A stretch of DNA of 54,446 nucleotides, taken from contig CACHWQ010000009.1 in assembly GCA_902583645.1 (NCBI GenBank), positions 1 through 54,446 on the forward strand. The letters run 5' to 3'. The position numbers were made by a program, and so were the translations under genes. The DNA is from an uncultured Pelagibacteraceae bacterium. Its GTDB lineage: Bacteria; Pseudomonadota; Alphaproteobacteria; Pelagibacterales; Pelagibacteraceae. The notes beneath the pieces are model-generated. The model was not told the DNA's origin and made no database searches. It worked only from the letters and a program-made list of their open reading frames with translations. Shown piece by piece: positions 15,539 through 23,474 of the stretch; position 1 is the first letter of the stretch; each line of letters starts with the position of its first letter.

Positions 15539-16387
15539 ATGGAAATTGTAACTAAAATAGCGCCAATCGCATTGGCTTTGATAATGCTAACTTTAGGTTT
15601 AGGACTAACATTTAGAGATTTTACTAGAGTCGTTAATCAACCAAAGGATTTTATTTTAGGAGTTATTTGTCAGCTAATTATTCTTCCAATTGTTGCTTTT
15701 ATATTAATAAAAATATTTAAAACACCATTAGAACTAGCATTAGGAGTCATGATTATAGCAGCAGCCCCAGGTGGAGTAACCTCAAATGTACTAACAAGAT
15801 TCGCAAAAGGAGATGTTGCACTATCGGTTTCATTAACAGCCATAATAAGTTTAGTAAGTATAATTTCAGTTCCTTTTATAGTTTTTAAATCGGCGGATGT
15901 TCTACAGGTAAATTATTTAAGTAAAGAAATTTCAATGATTGGGATTTCAATAAAGATGTTTTTAGTTGTCACTTTACCTGTAATTATTGGAATGATTATT
16001 AGAAAATTTGCAACTATATTTATTTCATCTAATGAAAAAATAATTCAAAGAATTTCACTTTTACTATTTGTTATTGTTTTTTTAGCAATTTGGATTGAGG
16101 AGTGGGAAAATATTACATCTTATTTAAAACAAGCAGGAGTTATTACCTTAGTTTTAAATATAGTGATGATGATTATTGGATACTTTATAGCTAAGATATT
16201 TGCGTCAGGAATAGAGCAAAGAAAATGTATTTCTTTAGAATGCGGTTTACAAAATGGAACTCTAGCAGTTTTTGTAGCATCTCAAATTTTTAATGATGTT
16301 ATATATCTTGTACCCACGGCAGCATATGCTCTCATAATGTTTATAACTTCAATATTTTTTGTTATTTTTATAAAGAATAAAAATTAA
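15539..16387 (+). CDS. Bile acid:sodium symporter (BASS) family transporter
   Basis: A 282-residue membrane protein with 9-10 helices. The frame is open further upstream, but that part overlaps the divergent pta gene, so the ATG at 15539 is taken as the start. Family motifs are LALIMLTLGLGLTFRDF, the AAPGGVTSNVLTRFAKGD sodium-site region, and ECGLQNGTLAVFVA. BASS proteins import organic anions with sodium. Its divergent partners are pta and an HpsN-like gene, so a small carboxylate or sulfonate is a possible substrate. A second, more diverged BASS gene is at 34194. Confidence 0.86.
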   Translation: MEIVTKIAPIALALIMLTLGLGLTFRDFTRVVNQPKDFILGVICQLIILPIVAFILIKIFKTPLELALGVMIIAAAPGGVTSNVLTRFAKGDVALSVSLTAIISLVSIISVPFIVFKSADVLQVNYLSKEISMIGISIKMFLVVTLPVIIGMIIRKFATIFISSNEKIIQRISLLLFVIVFLAIWIEEWENITSYLKQAGVITLVLNIVMMIIGYFIAKIFASGIEQRKCISLECGLQNGTLAVFVASQIFNDVIYLVPTAAYALIMFITSIFFVIFIKNKN

Positions 16388-16441
16388 ATTACGGACATTT
16401 TGCATCTATTTAGATAAAAAAAAATTGGTATACAAATAAGA

Positions 16442-16825
16442 ATGCAAATCGAGATAATTTTACCGTCTGTAGTTCTAGGTATAATGCTATTTTTTTCTTT
16501 TGCAGTTGCACCAGTGATTTTTAAGGTACTTAAAGAGAATGAGGCAAGAAAGTTTGTTAGAACAATATTTCCTTACTATTACTTAATAAATTTAATATTA
16601 ATTTTATTAATTTGTATATTTTTATTTTATAAAAGTTTTATCAGTTTTGATTTTTACTTATTAGCATGTGTAGCAATAATGTTTGCTATTTCGTTGTTTA
16701 TTTTAATGCCAATGATTAATAATGCTAGGGATCGAGGAGAGGAAAATAAGTTTAAGTACTTGCACACAATATCAGTAATAATAAATTTTCTACAAATTAT
16801 CATTTTAATTTATGTTTTGTTTTAA
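16442..16825 (+). CDS. DUF4149-like four-helix membrane protein
   Basis: A 127-residue membrane protein with four helices (about 4-25, 44-64, 70-90 and 108-126). It has the DUF4149/TMEM205-like layout: VVLGIMLFFSFAVAPVIFKVL, FPYYYLINLI, and a loop with NARDRGEENKFKYLHTISV. Function unknown. It starts 54 bp after the BASS gene and overlaps the next gene by 14 bp, so it belongs to the same transcript. Confidence 0.68.
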   Translation: MQIEIILPSVVLGIMLFFSFAVAPVIFKVLKENEARKFVRTIFPYYYLINLILILLICIFLFYKSFISFDFYLLACVAIMFAISLFILMPMINNARDRGEENKFKYLHTISVIINFLQIIILIYVLF

Positions 16826-17372
16826 GAAATTTTTTATTTCTTTTTTAATCTTATTATCTCTTTTTTTTAATAAAGCACTTGCAAACAGTGAAATATTAAA
16901 TTCTCTCAAAGAAGGTAATAAAATAGTATTTATAAGACACGCGATTGCCCCAGGTAATGGGGACCCAGAAAATTTTGCGATAAGTGATTGTTCTACACAA
17001 AGAAACTTAGGCAAAAAAGGTGTAGAGCAGTCAAAAAAAATAGGCAATTTTTTTAGAAAAAATAAAATTAAAATAGATGCAGTTTTAAGCAGTGAGTGGT
17101 GCAGATGTAAAGATACCGCTTTTCATGCTTTTGAAAATTTTATTACTTTTGATGCGCTGAACTCTTTTTATGATCCAAAATTTTCAAAAAATGAGGAATT
17201 GCAAATTGTTAATCTTAAAAAACTAATCGAAAGCTGGGAAAGTGATAAAAATTTGATTCTCATAACTCATTTTGTAGTAATTTCATCTTTGTTGAAAACC
17301 AGTTCATCATCTGGAGAGATTATTGTAGTTAATAAAGAGCTAGAGATACTAGGTAGAATGGAGACTTTTTAA
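16812..17372 (+). CDS. Exported histidine phosphatase family protein
   Basis: A 186-residue protein with a Sec signal peptide (MFCFKKFFISFLILLSLFFN, cleavage near residue 24) and a phosphoglycerate-mutase-like phosphatase core. The phosphohistidine motif is IVFIRHAIAPG (Arg42, His43), the arginine-containing SSEWCRCKDTA follows, and the second active-site histidine is in LILITHFVVISSLL. The export signal places it in the periplasm, where it would hydrolyse phosphate esters; substrate unknown. It overlaps the DUF4149-like gene by 14 bp. Confidence 0.84.
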   Translation: MFCFKKFFISFLILLSLFFNKALANSEILNSLKEGNKIVFIRHAIAPGNGDPENFAISDCSTQRNLGKKGVEQSKKIGNFFRKNKIKIDAVLSSEWCRCKDTAFHAFENFITFDALNSFYDPKFSKNEELQIVNLKKLIESWESDKNLILITHFVVISSLLKTSSSSGEIIVVNKELEILGRMETF

Positions 17373-17432
17373 ATATTAGCTAGGACAATTGTTCCCATTA
17401 TATGATTAAATATAATTTATTAATTTAAAAGT

Positions 17433-17576
17433 ATGGTACCTGTTATATTCTCTCTAACTGTTATTACGGTAATCTTATTTATTTCGTTTATATTTAGAAA
17501 ACCTTCAAAAAAAGAAATAACAAAATTTGTAAACAAAACACAAGAAAAAAGTATTTGGTCAAAATTAGGATTTTAA
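17433..17576 (+). CDS. Small membrane-anchored protein, unknown
   Basis: A 47-residue ORF. Residues 1-21 form a hydrophobic helix (VPVIFSLTVITVILFISFIF) followed by a basic, polar tail (RKPSKKEITKFVNKTQE). No known family. It lies in the 316-bp gap between the phosphatase and msrB genes, followed 4 bp later by a second mini-ORF. No strong ribosome site is seen. Confidence 0.45.
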   Translation: MVPVIFSLTVITVILFISFIFRKPSKKEITKFVNKTQEKSIWSKLGF

Positions 17577-17580
17577 TCTT

Positions 17581-17682
17581 GTGAAGAAAAAAATAAAATA
17601 TTTAATCTATTTTGCAGTTTATATAATACTCATATTAATTTTGGCAGTAATATTTTATGTCAACGGAATAAGTTTAATTTAA
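17581..17682 (+). CDS. Single-helix membrane mini-protein
   Basis: A 33-residue ORF starting at GTG 17581 and ending six bases before the msrB ATG. It has a basic start (KKKIKYL) and one hydrophobic helix (YFAVYIILILILAVIFYV). Size and make-up resemble small inner-membrane subunits, but no family can be named. The GTG start and small size keep confidence low. Confidence 0.4.
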   Translation: MKKKIKYLIYFAVYIILILILAVIFYVNGISLI

Positions 17683-17688
17683 AAAATA

Positions 17689-18150
17689 ATGAAAAAAAGA
17701 AAATTTATTAAATTACTAGTCTCAATTTTTTCATCGTTTTTTTTAGTCCCTATATCCTCTTTGTACGCAAATATAGAAAAAAAAATTATAAATAAGTCAC
17801 TAACCAAAGAACAAAAAAAAATAATGTTTAAAGAGGGAACAGAAAGGCCGTTTACAAGTAGTTTAAATTATGAAACTAGAGAAGGTTTTTATCATTGTGC
17901 GAATTGTAACGCCAAACTGTTTTCTTCAAATTCTAAATTTGACAGTGGGACAGGGTGGCCATCATTTTCAGAAGCTCTCCCAGGTGCTTTTAAAACAAAA
18001 GTTGATTATTCATTTGGGATGAAACGAACTGAATATCATTGTGCCAATTGTGGTGCACACCATGGTCATGTATTTGATGATGGACCTTCAGAAACTGGAA
18101 AGAGATTCTGTAATAATGGTCTTTGTTTAATTTTTATTCCCTCTAATTAA
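17689..18150 (+). CDS. msrB: Peptide-methionine (R)-S-oxide reductase, exported
   Basis: A 153-residue MsrB. An N-terminal export signal (MKKRKFIKLLVSIFSSFFLV, cleavage near residue 27) is followed by the MsrB domain. The structural zinc is held by two CxxC pairs (Cys70/73 in YHCANC, Cys118/121 in YHCANC). GTGWPSF is conserved and the catalytic cysteine is Cys141 in GKRFCNNG. Cys146 might act as resolving cysteine. It repairs oxidised methionine, here outside the cytoplasm. The catalytic motif normally reads R-[FY]-C-[IV]-N; here it is RFCNN. Confidence 0.92.
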   Translation: MKKRKFIKLLVSIFSSFFLVPISSLYANIEKKIINKSLTKEQKKIMFKEGTERPFTSSLNYETREGFYHCANCNAKLFSSNSKFDSGTGWPSFSEALPGAFKTKVDYSFGMKRTEYHCANCGAHHGHVFDDGPSETGKRFCNNGLCLIFIPSN

Positions 18151-18590
18151 TCTACAAATTTAAGCTTGATTAATTTTTCTTTTTTAATTTCTTTACACCA
18201 AAGCTCGTAAGTTTCACACATTCTCCAAATTAAACCAAAGGCGTTTTGTGAATTAGATAATGGAAAAGAACTTTTTGCATAATAAGTTTCACTATCTTCT
18301 TTAAATTGTTTCATTACTGTATTCTTTTGTATGTTAAGCAAATCTATCGTTTCTTTCGGTATTTTATTTCCAGTTTCAAGATTAATAAAATTGTTTTCTT
18401 TTATTTTAGCAAAAAGGTTATCATGAAAATTACCTTTTTTAATTTCATTAAATTCTTTAGATGCTAAAAACCTTTCTACAAGTTCAATATTTGTTATTTG
18501 AGGTTCTGATTCTTTTATTTTAATTAATTGTAAATAGATAGATTCAGGTAAATATAGCATTAATGGTTTTGAAGTATCTTTTTTTTTCAT
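18147..18590 (-). CDS. Unknown protein with possible ribbon-helix-helix start, under Fur-type boxes
   Basis: A 147-residue protein. Residues about 9-42 (PLMLYLPESIYLQLIKIKES, then a second helix ending ERFLASKE) have the strand-helix-helix look of a CopG/Arc-type DNA-binding domain. This is a weak impression. The rest is helical and charged, with a Trp/Cys segment near the end (LIWRMCETYELWCKEIKKEK). No family recognised. The start lies 12 bp from one Fur-type palindrome (18601-18619) and 68 bp from another, so it is probably metal-regulated. The 3' end overlaps msrB by 4 bp (convergent). Confidence 0.6.
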   Translation of the reverse strand: MKKKDTSKPLMLYLPESIYLQLIKIKESEPQITNIELVERFLASKEFNEIKKGNFHDNLFAKIKENNFINLETGNKIPKETIDLLNIQKNTVMKQFKEDSETYYAKSSFPLSNSQNAFGLIWRMCETYELWCKEIKKEKLIKLKFVD

Positions 18591-18600
18591 TTTACTTTTT

Positions 18601-18619
18601 GTTAATGATAATCATTACT
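18601..18619. promoter_or_regulatory. Fur-type operator, site 1
   Basis: A perfect 7-1-7 inverted repeat TAATGAT-A-ATCATTA at 18603-18617. Over 19 bp it matches the classical Fur consensus GATAATGATAATCATTATC at 16 positions. It lies immediately upstream of the minus-strand gene starting at 18590, where a bound repressor would block transcription or the ribosome-site region. Confidence 0.72.
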
Positions 18620-18658
18620 AACTAAATTTTTTTCTATCTATTTTATGCATTTTTTTTA

Positions 18659-18673
18659 TGATAATGATTATCA
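18659..18673. promoter_or_regulatory. Fur-type operator, site 2
   Basis: A perfect 7-1-7 palindrome TGATAAT-G-ATTATCA, the textbook Fur box core. It sits 56 bp from site 1 (centre to centre) in the divergent gap between the 147-residue gene and the Cys-rich gene at 18745. It could control either or both. Confidence 0.78.
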
Positions 18674-18744
18674 TTAGTTCAGAGATTTATTATCAAAAAA
18701 TTTTAAAATGTTGAAAAAATATTTTTTTTTATTATTTTAATGTC

Positions 18745-18924
18745 ATGGAACTAGAAACTCATAATTGTAGAAAATGTGGTTTAACAATATCAGCAACATG
18801 CTCAAAATGTCATAGAGTTGTTGATGTTAAAAAACTTGATGATGGATGTATTGTAAAAGTTACTAAGTGTGGTGATTGTGCAAATACCCCAGTAATAAGA
18901 GATATCTGCTCTAATCAAGCTTAA
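18745..18924 (+). CDS. Eight-cysteine zinc-ribbon-like mini-protein
   Basis: A 59-residue ORF. Eight cysteines lie at 8, 11, 19, 22, 35, 42, 45 and 55. The first four form two CxxC knuckles (CRKC and CSKC) separated by seven residues, and a third CGDC pair follows. The spacing suggests one zinc ribbon or rubredoxin-like knuckle plus a second metal site. No family recognised. It lies downstream of a perfect Fur-type box, divergent from the 147-residue gene, and convergent with the GMC oxidoreductase gene. A role in metal storage or sensing is plausible but unproven. Confidence 0.6.
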   Translation: MELETHNCRKCGLTISATCSKCHRVVDVKKLDDGCIVKVTKCGDCANTPVIRDICSNQA

Positions 18925-18930
18925 GTTAAA

Positions 18931-20511
18931 TCAATTAAGAACTAATTCTGATCCTTTTTCAGCAATCATAAGAACAGGTGCATTCAAATTAGCACTAGGA
19001 ATTTCTGGTATCACAGATGCATCGATAACTCTTAAATTTTTTATGCCTTTTACTTTTAAGTTTTCATCAACCACTGCCATATTATCAACCCCCATTTTAC
19101 ACGTTCCACATGGATGATAAGCAGTGTCAGCTTTAGATCTTATATACTCATCTAATTCATCATCTGTTTGAGCATCTGAGCCAGGCCCCACTTCCTTGCC
19201 AGCATGTTCTGAGAGAGCAGGTTGAGATAATATTTTTCTTGCAACATGAATACATTCTCTTGTTTGTTTTAAGTCTTCTTCATCTTTTAAGTAATTAAAC
19301 AATATTTTTGGATACTCATATGGATCAGAAGTATTTAAAGTAATTTGCCCTCTACTTCTTGGGTGATTAGGACTTGCATGTAATTGATAACCATGAGTAT
19401 CAGGATCAACTAGTCCATGATTTATTACAAATGAAGGAAAGAAGTGAAATTGGATATTTGCAACTTTTCTATCTGCTGATGATTTTGCAAATCCACCTGC
19501 TTCTAAAAAAGATTTTGAGCATGGTCCAGATTTAAACATAAACCATTGAATACCTGCCAATACTTTTGGTACTAGTTTTGTGTATGTGTATAATGTATTT
19601 GGCGTTTTGCATTCTTGTTGAATATACGTTTCTAAATGATCATGTAAATTTTTTCCTACTCCCTTTACATCATTTACTACTTCAATACCCTTTTCTTTTA
19701 GATGATTTGCGTCACCAATTCCTGATAACATTAGTAATTGTGGAGAGTTTATTGAGCCACCACTCAGTATGACTTCTTTATTTGCATAAATTTTTTTAAC
19801 TTCATTTTTAATTTTAACCTGAAGACCTATAGCTTTTTTTCCATCAAATAATATTTTTTCTACATACGAATTTTTTAAAATATTCAAATTTTTTCTATTT
19901 TTAACTGGATTTAAATAATACTTACCCGCGCCAGCTCTTTCTCCTTTATGCATGGTTGTATCAAACATACCGAAACCTTCTTGTTCTTCACCATTCATAT
20001 CAATATTTGTTTTGTGACCAGCCTGTCCAGCTGCATTAATAAAAGCTTCAAATAATGGGTTTGAGTTTTTTGATAAATTTATTGGCAATGGACCTAGAGA
20101 TCCTCTATATTGATTTTCACCTTCAGACCAGGTTTCTATTTTTTTAAAATATGGCAAAACCTTTTCGTAAGACCAATTTTTTAAACCAAAATTTTCCCAT
20201 CTTGAATAATCGTCTCTATTTCCCCTCACAAAAACCATTCCATTATGGGAAGAACAGCCTCCTATCATTTTACCCCTTGGGCAAAAAATTCTTCTATTAT
20301 TTAAATAAGGTTCTGGCTCTGAATAATATTTCCAATTATATTTTGGATCATGCATCGTATAAAGTAAAGCAAGAGGCATTTTTACTTTCCACATATCACT
20401 TGATCCGCCTGCCTCAAATATCGCAACTTTATGATTACTATTTTCAGACAATCTATTAGCAAGAACACATCCTGCGGATCCAGCACCAACAATTAAATAA
20501 TCATAATTCAT
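18931..20511 (-). CDS. GMC family oxidoreductase (choline dehydrogenase-like)
   Basis: A 526-residue flavoprotein of the glucose-methanol-choline family. The FAD motif is YLIVGAGSAGCVLANRL at residues 5-21; RGKMIGGCSSHNGMVFVRG and GGSINSPQLLMLSGIG are GMC signatures; the catalytic His lies in DTAYHPCGTCKMG, with SANLNAPVLMIAEKG at the end. The family oxidises alcohols such as choline to aldehydes. The length and motifs are BetA-like, but betaine aldehyde dehydrogenase and betI are not adjacent, so choline is not assured. It lies 4 bp downstream of a PQQ sugar dehydrogenase-like gene. Confidence 0.87.
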   Translation of the reverse strand: MNYDYLIVGAGSAGCVLANRLSENSNHKVAIFEAGGSSDMWKVKMPLALLYTMHDPKYNWKYYSEPEPYLNNRRIFCPRGKMIGGCSSHNGMVFVRGNRDDYSRWENFGLKNWSYEKVLPYFKKIETWSEGENQYRGSLGPLPINLSKNSNPLFEAFINAAGQAGHKTNIDMNGEEQEGFGMFDTTMHKGERAGAGKYYLNPVKNRKNLNILKNSYVEKILFDGKKAIGLQVKIKNEVKKIYANKEVILSGGSINSPQLLMLSGIGDANHLKEKGIEVVNDVKGVGKNLHDHLETYIQQECKTPNTLYTYTKLVPKVLAGIQWFMFKSGPCSKSFLEAGGFAKSSADRKVANIQFHFFPSFVINHGLVDPDTHGYQLHASPNHPRSRGQITLNTSDPYEYPKILFNYLKDEEDLKQTRECIHVARKILSQPALSEHAGKEVGPGSDAQTDDELDEYIRSKADTAYHPCGTCKMGVDNMAVVDENLKVKGIKNLRVIDASVIPEIPSANLNAPVLMIAEKGSELVLN

Positions 20512-20515
20512 AAAA

Positions 20516-21577
20516 TTACATTTTTTCCATTATCCATAAACTTTTTTTGCTTAAAAAATAAATCTTACCATTTTTAGGATGTACTTGAATATCTCTTATT
20601 CTCCCGATTTTTCCTTGAAAAATAATATCTTCTTCTACACTTTCTAAATTATTAAAATCTAATTTTCTTAAAGACATATCTTTTAAAGAGGTAATTAATG
20701 CATGGCCATTCCATTCTTTGAATTCTTCTCCTTTATAAATTGTTATTGCACTAGTTGCTATTGAAGGAACCCAGTATTGTATTGCTTTTGTAAAACCAGG
20801 TTTCCATTTTGGACCAATTTTAGTTCCACTATAATTTGTTCCTCCCCATCCTAAAATTTTCCAACCATAATTTTCACCTTTTTTAACTTCACCGAACCAA
20901 TCGCCACCTTTTGCACCGTGATTACTAATGTAAATTTTTTCATCGAAGGTTGAAAAAGTAAGTCCTTGTGGATTTCTTACTCCTATTTGATAAATTTCTG
21001 GCAACCAATCTTTCTTATCTAAGAATTTTGGATTATCTTTTGGAATTTTACCATTTAAATAAATTCTTATAATGCTACCTGGATGCTTTGAGGCGTCTTG
21101 CGCAATCATTCCTTGTCCTCTTTCTCCAACAGACGCAAACAAATATTCTCCCTGTATAGCTAACCTTGATCCAAAATGGTATGGAGAATCAATTGGTGGA
21201 TAGGCTTGAAAAATATTTTTAAATTCGATTTTGCCTCTATTAAAGTTACCTCTTGCAATAGAAGTGCTGGTTTTATAGTTACCTCGATTTTCTGTATAAG
21301 AAACCCAAACTATATTATCTTTGAAAAGAATATCTAATAACCCTCCTTGTCCATATTCTAAAACATTAAGATTGTGATCTATAGTTTTTATATTTTTATT
21401 TTTAAGATTTATAAGTTTAATCTTTCCTGATTTTTCAGTAATAAGTAATTCTTCTTTATTTATAAACGTTGATCCCCATGGCTCATTTAGATCAACAATA
21501 TTTCTTATAGTGAATTCACTAGCTTTTAAAGGGTTGGTTGTAAAAAAAAATAAAAAAAAAATTAAAATTTTCCTCAT
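20516..21577 (-). CDS. Exported PQQ-dependent sugar dehydrogenase-like (YliI/Asd type) protein
   Basis: A 353-residue six-bladed beta-propeller protein with a Sec signal peptide (MRKILIFFLFFFTTNPLKA). Family landmarks are LNEPWGSTF, the catalytic-histidine region around YHFGSRLAIQGEYLFASVG, RNPQGLTFS, ISNHGAKGGDWFGEVKKGEN and YGWKILGWG. Soluble aldose dehydrogenases of this type bind PQQ and oxidise sugars in the periplasm. Whether this organism makes PQQ cannot be seen here. Its start overlaps the stop of the Ldh-family gene by 4 bp. Confidence 0.84.
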   Translation of the reverse strand: MRKILIFFLFFFTTNPLKASEFTIRNIVDLNEPWGSTFINKEELLITEKSGKIKLINLKNKNIKTIDHNLNVLEYGQGGLLDILFKDNIVWVSYTENRGNYKTSTSIARGNFNRGKIEFKNIFQAYPPIDSPYHFGSRLAIQGEYLFASVGERGQGMIAQDASKHPGSIIRIYLNGKIPKDNPKFLDKKDWLPEIYQIGVRNPQGLTFSTFDEKIYISNHGAKGGDWFGEVKKGENYGWKILGWGGTNYSGTKIGPKWKPGFTKAIQYWVPSIATSAITIYKGEEFKEWNGHALITSLKDMSLRKLDFNNLESVEEDIIFQGKIGRIRDIQVHPKNGKIYFLSKKSLWIMEKM

Positions 21578-22572
21578 AGATTTTCAAAATCTTTTAAAAT
21601 AGCGTGAGGTATTTTAATTTTTCCTTTCATATTTTTTTTATATCTTTTGTATTTATTTTGACCAGGGTACAAAATATCACTTGTTCCCTTTGTTTTAGGT
21701 AATTTCTTAACTCTTTTTATATTTTCCTTAATCCTTTGACTATAGTTTCCAACAAATAAATTTGGTTTAAATACTATGAATAAATGACCTACATTCTGTG
21801 GTCCGCTAAAGTCATCGAATGGATCTCTGACTTTTCCTGCATGATTGCTTCCAGTCAAAACTCCACTTAAAATATCTACCATCCAAGCAAGACCAGATCC
21901 TCTAAATCCTGCGATTGGTAATTGTACACCCTTTAACGCCTTTAAAGCATCGGTGGTAAGTTGACCGTTTTTATCAAGCGCAGTTCCTTTTGGTATGCTC
22001 CTTTTTGTTTTTGCAGCTAATCTTATTTTACCTCTATTGATTATTGAAACAGAAGCATCAAAAATAAATGGGACTTTTAATGAGGTTGGAGCACCAAAGC
22101 AAATTGGGTTTGTTCCAAATAATGCTTTTTTTGATCCAAATGGAGCTAATGCGGGAGGTGCGTTGGTGAAGCATAGTGCTATAAGATTTTTTTTAACAGC
22201 TTGCTCTGCGTAATATCCTGATAATCCATAGTGACCACTATTTTTAATTCCAATAAAACCTAATCCAGTTTTTTTAGCACTTTTAATCGCCTGTTTAATT
22301 GCTACATCTGCAGCTACAAATCCAATGCTATTATCTGCATCTACATGAAAAATTGAATTAGATATTTTTTTTAATCTTATTTTAGGTTTTGGATTAATTA
22401 CTTTCTTTTTAATTCTATCACAATACATTTTTACTCTTGAAATACCATGAGAACTAGCGCCCACTAACTCTGCATTTATAATAGCATCTGAACAAATTTT
22501 TGCATGTGTTTTACTTAGTTTATAATTCATAAAAATTTCTGTAAGTTTTTTTTTTAATTTATTTATCTTCAT
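21574..22572 (-). CDS. Malate/L-lactate/ureidoglycolate dehydrogenase family (Ldh/YlbC type)
   Basis: A 332-residue NAD(P)-dependent oxidoreductase of the LDH2/MDH2 family. Landmarks are AELVGASSHGISRVKMYCDR near residue 34, the catalytic-site region KNSGHYGLSGYYAEQA, FTNAPPALAPFGSKKALFGT, and AGFRGSGLAWMVDILSGVL. Members reduce 2-oxo acids or oxidise malate, L-lactate, sulfolactate (ComC) or ureidoglycolate; the substrate here is not evident. It overlaps the PQQ gene by 4 bp and the GT17 gene by one base. A 3-sulfolactate role is conceivable given the organosulfur genes nearby, but unsupported. Confidence 0.83.
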   Translation of the reverse strand: MKINKLKKKLTEIFMNYKLSKTHAKICSDAIINAELVGASSHGISRVKMYCDRIKKKVINPKPKIRLKKISNSIFHVDADNSIGFVAADVAIKQAIKSAKKTGLGFIGIKNSGHYGLSGYYAEQAVKKNLIALCFTNAPPALAPFGSKKALFGTNPICFGAPTSLKVPFIFDASVSIINRGKIRLAAKTKRSIPKGTALDKNGQLTTDALKALKGVQLPIAGFRGSGLAWMVDILSGVLTGSNHAGKVRDPFDDFSGPQNVGHLFIVFKPNLFVGNYSQRIKENIKRVKKLPKTKGTSDILYPGQNKYKRYKKNMKGKIKIPHAILKDFENL

Positions 22573-23459
22573 TATTCATCAAACCAATTTTGAAACGTTT
22601 TACTATTATCTCTTAAATATTTAGGTAAAAGCGTATTATCAATTTTTTTTAATTTATAGCTTGCTTTCCATTTTTCTGAGCTCGTTTTATCTGTAAAATG
22701 ATCATAAAAAACTTCCTTATTCTTTATCTTTGACTTAATAAATTCTATATCTATACCACTCTCATCAAATTCATCATGGTGACCAAAATTTTTAAATTTT
22801 TCAAATAGAGCTTCAGGACTTTTGATATTAGTAAAATGCCAGCCTCCATCATCTATAATTTCTAGATCTCGTCTTTTTAATTTTGAAAAAAATGTATCAA
22901 ATCTCCACCATGGATATTTTTTATTTTTTAAATTTCTTAACCATGACATACTTTTTAAGTGTTTTTTCTTACAACCCTTAGACCCAAACCAGTTTAAATT
23001 TTCATAGTATAAGTTAAATTTATAATAGAATATCATCTGTTTAAAAATAAAAACATTACTTTTTGATTTTAAAAATTGATCAGATTTTAAATTAGGGATC
23101 TCATCATTATCGCTTAACAAAATTAAATCATCATCATCAGCGTCTTTTAAACTATTGAACATATAGTCATATGATTGTTCTATTCTCTTAAGTGAATTCA
23201 TTCTTTTATCTAAAGAATTTACTTCACCATTTTTAGGAAATTTAATATTATCTGGCTCTTTTTCTATTACTATATAAATAATTTTATCTTTAAACTTTGA
23301 ATAATTATTAATATTGAAATTAAGTTTTTTTTTATTACCACTATGTGAAAATAATGATTCTACAATTATAAATTTTTCGACTTGATCATTTAAGGTGTTA
23401 AACCTTATATCAATCATTAATTCTTCATCATAATATGTAGTACAATCAAAAATTCTCAT
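22572..23459 (-). CDS. Glycosyltransferase family 17 protein
   Basis: A 295-residue protein resembling bacterial GT17 (beta-1,4-mannosyl-glycoprotein N-acetylglucosaminyltransferase-like). It starts MRIFDCTTYYDEELMIDIRF; FIIVESLFSHSG and LILLSDNDEIPN give the nucleotide-sugar metal motif; DDGGWHFTNIKSPEALFEKF is typical near the C-terminus. It probably modifies surface glycans. It is flanked by a dehydrogenase gene and tauC, unlike the main glycan regions further on. Acceptor and sugar unknown. Confidence 0.8.
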   Translation of the reverse strand: MRIFDCTTYYDEELMIDIRFNTLNDQVEKFIIVESLFSHSGNKKKLNFNINNYSKFKDKIIYIVIEKEPDNIKFPKNGEVNSLDKRMNSLKRIEQSYDYMFNSLKDADDDDLILLSDNDEIPNLKSDQFLKSKSNVFIFKQMIFYYKFNLYYENLNWFGSKGCKKKHLKSMSWLRNLKNKKYPWWRFDTFFSKLKRRDLEIIDDGGWHFTNIKSPEALFEKFKNFGHHDEFDESGIDIEFIKSKIKNKEVFYDHFTDKTSSEKWKASYKLKKIDNTLLPKYLRDNSKTFQNWFDE

Positions 23460-23474
23460 TAAGGGATTTAATTT

